Below are positions 36,181 to 40,785 of a stretch of 40,785 nucleotides of DNA, one piece after another. The stretch lies in the NCBI GenBank assembly GCA_031262485.1, contig JAISHO010000043.1:1-40785 (forward strand), given 5' to 3'. Source of the stretch: Propionibacteriaceae bacterium. GTDB taxonomy: Bacteria; Actinomycetota; Actinomycetes; Propionibacteriales; Propionibacteriaceae. The stretch's first letter is position 1, and every line of letters starts with the position of its first letter. The position numbers and the translations under genes are program-made. The notes beneath the pieces were generated by a model. The model ran no database searches and had not been told where the DNA came from. It saw only the letters and a list, made by a program, of their open reading frames with translations.

Positions 36181-36846
36181 ATGACTGAGGTCACCCTGAC
36201 CAACGCCGAGTTGGCGCAGATGATCGACCACACGCTGCTCAAGCCGGAGGCCACCGCCGCTGACGCGGACGCTTTGGCCGCCGAGGGAGCGAGGCTGGGG
36301 GTGTATTCGGTGTGCGTCTCCCCGTCGCTGCTGCCCTTCTTCGACCCACATGGGCTCAAGGTGGCGGCGGTGTGCGGGTTCCCCTCGGGCGCCCACCCGA
36401 GCGCGATCAAAGCGGCCGAGGCGGCCGTGGCGATCGATTCCGGCGCCTCCGAGATCGACATGGTGATCGACCTCGGCGCTCTCAAAGCGGGGGGGTGGGA
36501 GCGCGTCGAGGCCGATATCGCGACGGTGCGCTCTTTCACGCCGTCGCCGGCGGTGCTCAAAGTCATCATCGAATCAGCTCTCCTCACCGATGAGGAGATC
36601 GTGCGCGCCTGCCAGGTCTCCGAGGCCGCCGGGGCGGATTTCGTCAAGACGTCGACCGGGTTCCATCCGGCCGGGGGAGCGTCGACGCACGCCGTCGCCC
36701 TCATGCGCTCCACGGTCGGCGACCGGCTGGGCGTCAAGGCCAGCGGTGGCATCCGCACACGCGAGCAGGCCCTCGCCATGATCGCCGCCGGGGCCAATCG
36801 TCTCGGGCTTTCCGCCACCGCTGCGGTGCTGGGGGAGGACGCATGA
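36181..36846 (+). CDS. deoC: Deoxyribose-phosphate aldolase
   Basis: A 221-residue TIM-barrel enzyme that cleaves deoxyribose-5-phosphate to acetaldehyde and glyceraldehyde-3-phosphate. [10 protein letters not shown] is near 16-25, [14 protein letters not shown] near 97-110 and KVIIESALL near 126. The Schiff-base lysine is in DFVKTSTGF near 157-165, with a second active lysine in [10 protein letters not shown] near 183-192. AAAGGA precedes ATG 36181. A gap of 166 bases separates it from deoA, so a promoter may lie there, though none is clear. Its stop overlaps the next gene by 4 bases. Confidence 0.95.
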   Translation: MTEVTLTNAELAQMIDHTLLKPEATAADADALAAEGARLGVYSVCVSPSLLPFFDPHGLKVAAVCGFPSGAHPSAIKAAEAAVAIDSGASEIDMVIDLGALKAGGWERVEADIATVRSFTPSPAVLKVIIESALLTDEEIVRACQVSEAAGADFVKTSTGFHPAGGASTHAVALMRSTVGDRLGVKASGGIRTREQALAMIAAGANRLGLSATAAVLGEDA

Positions 36847-38621
36847 TCGCCTCCGATCTGGCTCGCAGCGCCGAGGAATGGATCGCCCACGATCCCAGTG
36901 AGACGGATCGGGCGGAGTTGAGATCGCTCGTCGAGCGAGCCGACCATGATGAGGCGGCGGCCGGTGAATTGGCCGATCGGATGTCCGGTGACCTCCAGTT
37001 CGGCACCGCCGGTTTGCGGGGCGCGATGGCGGCCGGCCCGAACCGGATGAACCGGGCTGTCGTCATCCGGGCCGCCCGAGGGCTGGCCGATTACCTCCTG
37101 GCCGCGGCGCCTGACTGGCAGGGCGATCGTCGCCCGCCCCGGGTCGTCATCGGCAACGACGCCCGTCATCATTCGCGTGAGTTCGCGGTCGACTCGGCTG
37201 CGGTCATGACGGCGGCCGGGGTAGAGGTCCTGCTCCTGCCTGACCAGGTTCCGACTCCGGTGCTTGCGTTCTCAGTCCGTCATCTCGAGGCGGACGCCGG
37301 AGTCATGGTGACGGCGTCGCACAACCCGGCCAACGACAACGGATACAAGGTTTATCTCGGGGGGAGGAGTGTCACCGATCCTGAGCGCGGAGCTCAGATC
37401 GTTCCCCCGTATGACGGTCAGATCGCCGCCTGTATCAAGGCCGCTCCGCCCGCCGACGAGATCGATCGGGCTGTCTCCGGTTGGGTCGATCTCGGCCCCG
37501 AGCTGATCGAGGCTTATATCTCCGCCATCGTCGGAGCCCCCGGATCGCCGGGGGAGACGCCCGAGGCCCCGGCGGCGGCGTTGAAGATCGTCCACACCGC
37601 GATGCACGGTGTCGGTTCCCCGATCGCGCTGGAGGCGTTGCGCCGATCCGGGTTCACCGATATCACGACCGTGGCGGCCCAAGAGAAGCCCGATCCTGAT
37701 TTCCCGACAGTCGCGTTCCCCAATCCAGAGGAGAAGGGCGCGATCGATCTGGCGCTGGCCGAGGCGGTGCGAGTCGGCGCCGACATCGTCATCGCCAATG
37801 ATCCTGACGCCGATCGTTGCGCCGTCGCCATCCTCGACCCGAGAGCGGGGGAGAGCGGTGCTTGGCGCATGCTCCACGGCGACGAGTTGGGGTCTCTCTT
37901 GGGCGAGGCGATCGCCTCAGCGGAGTCGGCATCGCGACAGTCGGCCTCTTCGTCATCGGGTGATGGGGGAGCGGGGGTCATCGTCAACTCCGTCGTTTCC
38001 TCGCGTCTGCTCGCCCGGATCGCCGCCGCCCATGGTCTGCCGTATCAGCGCACATTGACGGGGTTCAAGTGGATGGGGCGTGTGCCCGGCATGCGCTACG
38101 CCTACGAGGAAGCGATCGGCTATTGCGTCCGCCCTGACCTCGTCCACGACAAGGATGGTCTCTCGGCCGCAGTCGAAATCGCCCGTTTGGCGGCCCGCCT
38201 CAAAGCCGCTGGCTCCACGATGTCCGGGCAACTCGACGATCTGGCGCGCCGCCACGGCCTTCACCTGACGAGCCAGCTGGCGGTGCGCTTCGCCAGCCTC
38301 GACGGCATCACTTCGACGATGAGGCGCCTCCATGACGCGCCTCCGTCAACGTTGGCGGGCCGACCGATCACCAGCGTCGTCGATCTCTCCGAAGGTTATG
38401 ACGGCTTGCCGCCGACCGACGGCGTCGCTCTCATGACAGCCGACGATGACCGCGTCATCATCCGTCCTTCCGGCACCGAGCCCAAGGTCAAGTGCTACCT
38501 CGAGGTGATCCTCCCCGTCGCCGAGGACGCGTCCTTCGACGATCTCACGGCGATCCGCCGCACGGCGCGGGAGCGCCTCGACGCCATTACTGAGGATCTC
38601 CAAGCGAATATTTTCGCTTGA
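36843..38621 (+). CDS. Phosphohexomutase-family enzyme, probable phosphopentomutase
   Basis: A 592-residue alpha-D-phosphohexomutase. [10 protein letters not shown] is near 57-66. The catalytic serine is in [21 protein letters not shown] near 153-173, the metal-binding loop in [10 protein letters not shown] near 319, [11 protein letters not shown] follows, and the phosphate loop [15 protein letters not shown] closes near 555. Length matches PgmB/PMM-type enzymes that often act on ribose phosphates. ATG overlap with deoC and the nucleoside context argue that it turns ribose- and deoxyribose-1-phosphate into the 5-phosphates; this is inference. Phosphoglucomutase or phosphomannomutase activity remains possible. 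Confidence 0.88.
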   Translation: MIASDLARSAEEWIAHDPSETDRAELRSLVERADHDEAAAGELADRMSGDLQFGTAGLRGAMAAGPNRMNRAVVIRAARGLADYLLAAAPDWQGDRRPPRVVIGNDARHHSREFAVDSAAVMTAAGVEVLLLPDQVPTPVLAFSVRHLEADAGVMVTASHNPANDNGYKVYLGGRSVTDPERGAQIVPPYDGQIAACIKAAPPADEIDRAVSGWVDLGPELIEAYISAIVGAPGSPGETPEAPAAALKIVHTAMHGVGSPIALEALRRSGFTDITTVAAQEKPDPDFPTVAFPNPEEKGAIDLALAEAVRVGADIVIANDPDADRCAVAILDPRAGESGAWRMLHGDELGSLLGEAIASAESASRQSASSSSGDGGAGVIVNSVVSSRLLARIAAAHGLPYQRTLTGFKWMGRVPGMRYAYEEAIGYCVRPDLVHDKDGLSAAVEIARLAARLKAAGSTMSGQLDDLARRHGLHLTSQLAVRFASLDGITSTMRRLHDAPPSTLAGRPITSVVDLSEGYDGLPPTDGVALMTADDDRVIIRPSGTEPKVKCYLEVILPVAEDASFDDLTAIRRTARERLDAITEDLQANIFA

Positions 38622-38634
38622 TTTTCGTTTTGTG
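38601..38634 (+). terminator. Intrinsic terminator overlapping the mutase stop codon
   Basis: CAAGCGAA (38601-38608) and TTCGCTTG (38613-38620) form a perfect 8-bp stem with loop TATT, followed by ATTTTCGTTTTG. The stem uses the last codons and the first bases of the stop. It ends the nucleoside operon at the edge of the AT-rich segment. Confidence 0.75.
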
Positions 38635-39082
38635 CCAAACCCATTTTCTGAGGGACAACCACGCACCTACTCATTTGCAAAAATATAGTTGCCAATATAT
38701 ATTGATGTTGTGCTGCTCTGAGCGGGCTAGGGCTGGTTTTGTCGACCCTTGTCGCTTTGAGTCGTATATGGCTAAGGGAAGCTATTTTATGAAATATTCT
38801 TCCCCATATCATTAAATGAGCTAGTTTCTGCTATCCCCTCCGTAGCAGAATTATCAATTGACGTTGACATCTTTTGCGATGAGGGTGACAGTTCTTTTGT
38901 AATTAATTATTTTCACAGTTTTTGGAATTTCTGTAAGTTCTGAGTAATTTTCATAACTGGAAATCACTCGAAGAATATCCTCTGATTTGGGAATATTAAT
39001 TGAAAATGTCATTCATATGATAAATATGAAGCCTCGTTGTAGGTGTCTCACGTTGTAATCTATATTTTGGGAGGAACCCACA
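38622..39082. other. AT-rich intergenic region without a supported gene
   Basis: These 461 bases are far richer in A and T than the genes to the left; the block 38881-38940 has 18 G+C of 60. I see no convincing gene. Minor structure includes a 12-base AT palindrome CAATATATATTG at 38693-38704 and a hairpin TTCTGCTA/TAGCAGAA at 38826-38850. The stretch before the next gene has several AT-rich -10-like words but no well-spaced -35. A GGGAGG ribosome site at 39069-39074 serves the gene that follows. Confidence 0.7.
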
Positions 39083-40360
39083 ATGCGGAAAATAAGACGA
39101 TCATTACTTGCATTGGCCGTAGCTTTTGCTATATCGTTAGCAGGGTTATTTGCATCTTCGGGAGTTGCTCATGCCGGAACTATTAGTGAGAATTTTCAGA
39201 ATGCCTTCGCCTCGTACATGAAGAAGCACAAAAGAATTGGGTCAGGGGATATTTCGATTACAAATCTTCAATGTCCAGCAGTTCCCATGTGGTTCGTTCA
39301 GAATTACACAAATTTCACTTATGGCAATGGACATGGGAAAGACGTTGTCAAGAATCTGGTCAACAAGAACCCTGGCAGAGGGCTTAGTGTTACGACAACT
39401 CCGAAAGCTCCTGCTGTGTATAGCGTTGCAGGTCGTGTAAAGGGATGGGGAGCTAGCGGCACAAAAGCGGAGGGCCATACCGGAGTCGTCCTCGAAGTTA
39501 ATGGGAATAAAGCTACGGTCCTTCACACAAGTGTGAGTAGCGAAAACACAGAGAAATTATCAAAAATTGAAGTTTTCCCGTTCCCCTTCGCTGGAGTCAC
39601 ATTTGTCAATCTTGGTTCCGGCTACACGGACAAGTCAAATCTCGACGGAGGAGCCTTTACCTGTAGTGGGAAACAATTCCCAGCCGGTCAACCTTCGACC
39701 CTTGGACACTGGGGGACTCTCAAAGTTGGTCAACAACTGGTTTCTCCCAACCGTCTGTATCGAATGGTCATGCAGCCAGACGGAAACCTTGTGATCTCCT
39801 CAAGCTGTGGGCCGATCTGGTCTTCAGGGACCAGCGGTTCAGGCGGCGATCGTGCCGTATTCCAAGCAGATGGAAATTTCGGGATTTACGCGGGTACAAA
39901 GTCAGTGTTCCACACCGCAACTAATGGGCTTAGTGCGACTCGACTTGGCTTGCAAAACGATGGAAATCTTGGAATCTATACCTCCAGCGGACGAGCAGTT
40001 TGGGGTGCTCTCAATGGTTATCTGGGCCACCGCCTTGGCGCAGGTTACAGCTTGTACGCAGGAGAGAAGATGTACTCAGCCGATCGTCGTTTCTCCTTAT
40101 CACTTGAAAACGGCAGCCTTGTCACACGGCAGGGAACAAAAGTGATATGGTCTTCGAATACTAATGGCTCTGGTGGCAATCGTGCCATTCTCCAGGGAGA
40201 TAGTAATTTTGGGATCTACGCAGGTTCAAAATCAGTATGGCACGTTGGGACGAACGGAACTGGAGCAACATATGCCGTACTACAAAATGACGGCAACCTT
40301 GGAATCTATACTCCTGGAAATAAGGCAGTCTGGGGAGCCTTCAACGGTCGCATGTATTAA
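39083..40360 (+). CDS. Secreted CHAP-like domain protein with two bulb-lectin modules
   Basis: A 425-residue secreted protein. A classical signal peptide with a basic start, hydrophobic core and AHA cleavage site ends at residue 31. Residues about 32-178 resemble a CHAP-type Cys/His amidase or endopeptidase: Cys64 in LQCPAVPMWFV, GNGHGKDVV near 81, and His132 in GHTGVVLEV. Two bulb-type (monocot mannose-binding) lectin modules follow at about 209-312 and 315-422. Each has three beta strands, and four of the six motifs keep Q-x-D-x-N-x-G-x-Y (Gln261, 291, 371, 401); the consensus Val is Gly. Base composition differs strongly from the neighbours, and an IS follows, indicating transfer. A cell-wall lytic or bacteriocin-like role is inferred. 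The ribosome site GGGAGG is 8 bases from ATG 39083. Confidence 0.8.
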   Translation: MRKIRRSLLALAVAFAISLAGLFASSGVAHAGTISENFQNAFASYMKKHKRIGSGDISITNLQCPAVPMWFVQNYTNFTYGNGHGKDVVKNLVNKNPGRGLSVTTTPKAPAVYSVAGRVKGWGASGTKAEGHTGVVLEVNGNKATVLHTSVSSENTEKLSKIEVFPFPFAGVTFVNLGSGYTDKSNLDGGAFTCSGKQFPAGQPSTLGHWGTLKVGQQLVSPNRLYRMVMQPDGNLVISSSCGPIWSSGTSGSGGDRAVFQADGNFGIYAGTKSVFHTATNGLSATRLGLQNDGNLGIYTSSGRAVWGALNGYLGHRLGAGYSLYAGEKMYSADRRFSLSLENGSLVTRQGTKVIWSSNTNGSGGNRAILQGDSNFGIYAGSKSVWHVGTNGTGATYAVLQNDGNLGIYTPGNKAVWGAFNGRMY

Positions 40361-40372
40361 TTAATCTCTTTA

Positions 40373-40417
40373 TTATTGGGGGTGTTGCTCGGTAATTTCG
40401 AGCAACACCCCCAATAA
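40373..40417. terminator. Perfect 19-bp hairpin after the lectin gene
   Basis: Bases 40373-40391 pair perfectly with 40399-40417 around a 7-base loop. The stem has a GC core (GGGGGTGTTGCTCG) and A/T ends. It follows the lectin stop by 12 bases and precedes the IS, so it probably terminates the lectin transcript and may block entry from either side. Confidence 0.75.
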
Positions 40418-40477
40418 ACTCACAACGTTGGAGTCTGAGATGGGCTTGTCCCGATGATCGTGGATTTTGAGGGGGGT

Positions 40478-40557
40478 GCGGTCCCTCGTCTGACCTGTCG
40501 GTTGTGACAGGCTCAGGCGTTAAGACCAATCAACGTTCTGAAAGGACGAGGGACCGC
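40478..40557 (+). promoter_or_regulatory. Inverted repeat covering the transposase ribosome site
   Basis: GCGGTCCCTCGTC (40478-40490) and GACGAGGGACCGC (40545-40557) pair perfectly over 13 bp. CCTGTC/GACAGG (40494-40499 with 40506-40511) forms a second hairpin within. The right arm contains the GAGGG ribosome site just before the transposase ATG. A transcript entering from outside the element would fold and hide that site. Confidence 0.6.
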
Positions 40558-40558
40558 C

Positions 40559-40785
40559 ATGAAGAAAAACTATCAGCCTGCACCGACACCGACACCCGCG
40601 ACCTATGGGGATGTCGTCATCCCCGCCGAAGACATCACCCGAATGCTTGAAGACGGATTGCTGGCGATGGCCGCCAGCGTCGGATTGAAAATCATGACCC
40701 AGCTGATGGACGACGACGTTGCTAACCTGGCCGGACCGAAAGGCAAACACGACCCCACCCGATCGGCCGTCAGACACGGCTATGA
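40559..40785 (+). CDS. IS256-family transposase, N-terminal fragment (cut by window end)
   Basis: The first 75 residues of a transposase that continues past the window. The segment DITRMLEDGLLAMAASVGLK, then LMDDDVANLAGPKGKHD and TRSAVRHGY, matches the conserved N-terminal domain of IS256/mutator transposases, which precedes the DDE catalytic core not visible here. ATG 40559 is preceded by AAAGGACGAGGG. Whether the rest is intact is unknown. Confidence 0.85.
   Translation, partial: MKKNYQPAPTPTPATYGDVVIPAEDITRMLEDGLLAMAASVGLKIMTQLMDDDVANLAGPKGKHDPTRSAVRHGY

Larger units (their letters stand above)
40442..40785 (+). mobile_element. IS256-family insertion sequence, left part only
   Basis: The encoded transposase start is recognisably of the IS256 (mutator) family. 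The exact left end is uncertain; GGGCTTGTCC at about 40442 is a plausible terminal-repeat start, as IS256 elements often begin with a GG..TGTCC-like end. The right end lies beyond the window, so neither the inverted repeat nor the target duplication can be confirmed. Confidence 0.6.

Noticed and set aside
38618-38815. 65-codon open frame after the mutase gene
   Set aside because: It starts with TTG inside the terminator, has no ribosome site and no recognisable features.
38888-38920. Direct repeats ACAGTT (38888 and 38915) as a bacteriocin-regulator operator
   Set aside because: Only six bases are shared, spacing (27) does not fit ComE/AgrA-type sites, and the AT-rich context makes chance likely.

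Overview
The window is high-GC, densely packed bacterial chromosome with mostly chromosomal housekeeping genes. An actinomycete host is indicated by the Ssd/TadA/TadB/TadC/DUF4244 pilin/TadE pilus cluster, the topA-tmk pair with a Lys-rich TopA tail and no zinc fingers, DUF3017 after folD, a PerM-like DUF6350 gene before purH, a PASTA-bearing PBP, and many GTG/TTG starts with ATGA overlaps. Propionibacteriales is my best guess, but this is inference; no rRNA or species marker is present.

Layout. 1-5300: a terminator and tRNA-Pro(CGG), then on the minus strand a metallophosphoesterase, a bifunctional PBP (ponA) and a Crp-family regulator, with endonuclease III (nth) divergent. 5373-6780: a small holin-like membrane protein and a SAM methyltransferase, both minus. 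6983-12025: a complete cytoplasmic and membrane core of an actinobacterial Tad pilus operon, with a stem-loop between the major pilin and TadE. 12039-17007: an NPPF-motif methyltransferase, topA and tmk. 17023-19241 (minus): an RDD membrane protein and argS. 19426-26142 (plus): a UvrD/PcrA helicase, DUF6350, purH, folD and DUF3017. These end in a tandem duplication, a perfect palindrome and a bidirectional terminator shared with the convergent malate dehydrogenase gene. 27532-28638 encodes a single-pass protein with a long disordered cytoplasmic part.

28846-38621 is a coherent nucleoside scavenging locus: a BMP-family lipoprotein, a double ABC ATPase, two permeases, cytidine deaminase, thymidine/pyrimidine phosphorylase, deoxyribose-phosphate aldolase and a phosphohexomutase-family enzyme that may act as phosphopentomutase. 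Together they would import nucleosides, release bases and feed pentose phosphates into central metabolism.

After the terminator that overlaps the mutase stop codon, the composition drops sharply. One counted 60-base block at 38881 has 18 G+C, against 40 in the block at 36961. This AT-rich segment holds one gene (39083-40360) for a secreted protein with a signal peptide, a CHAP-like Cys/His domain and two bulb-lectin modules. It is followed by a 19-bp perfect hairpin and the start of an IS256-family element cut by the window end. This segment looks horizontally acquired and is the best candidate for something new: a lectin-targeted cell-wall hydrolase or bacteriocin-like protein.
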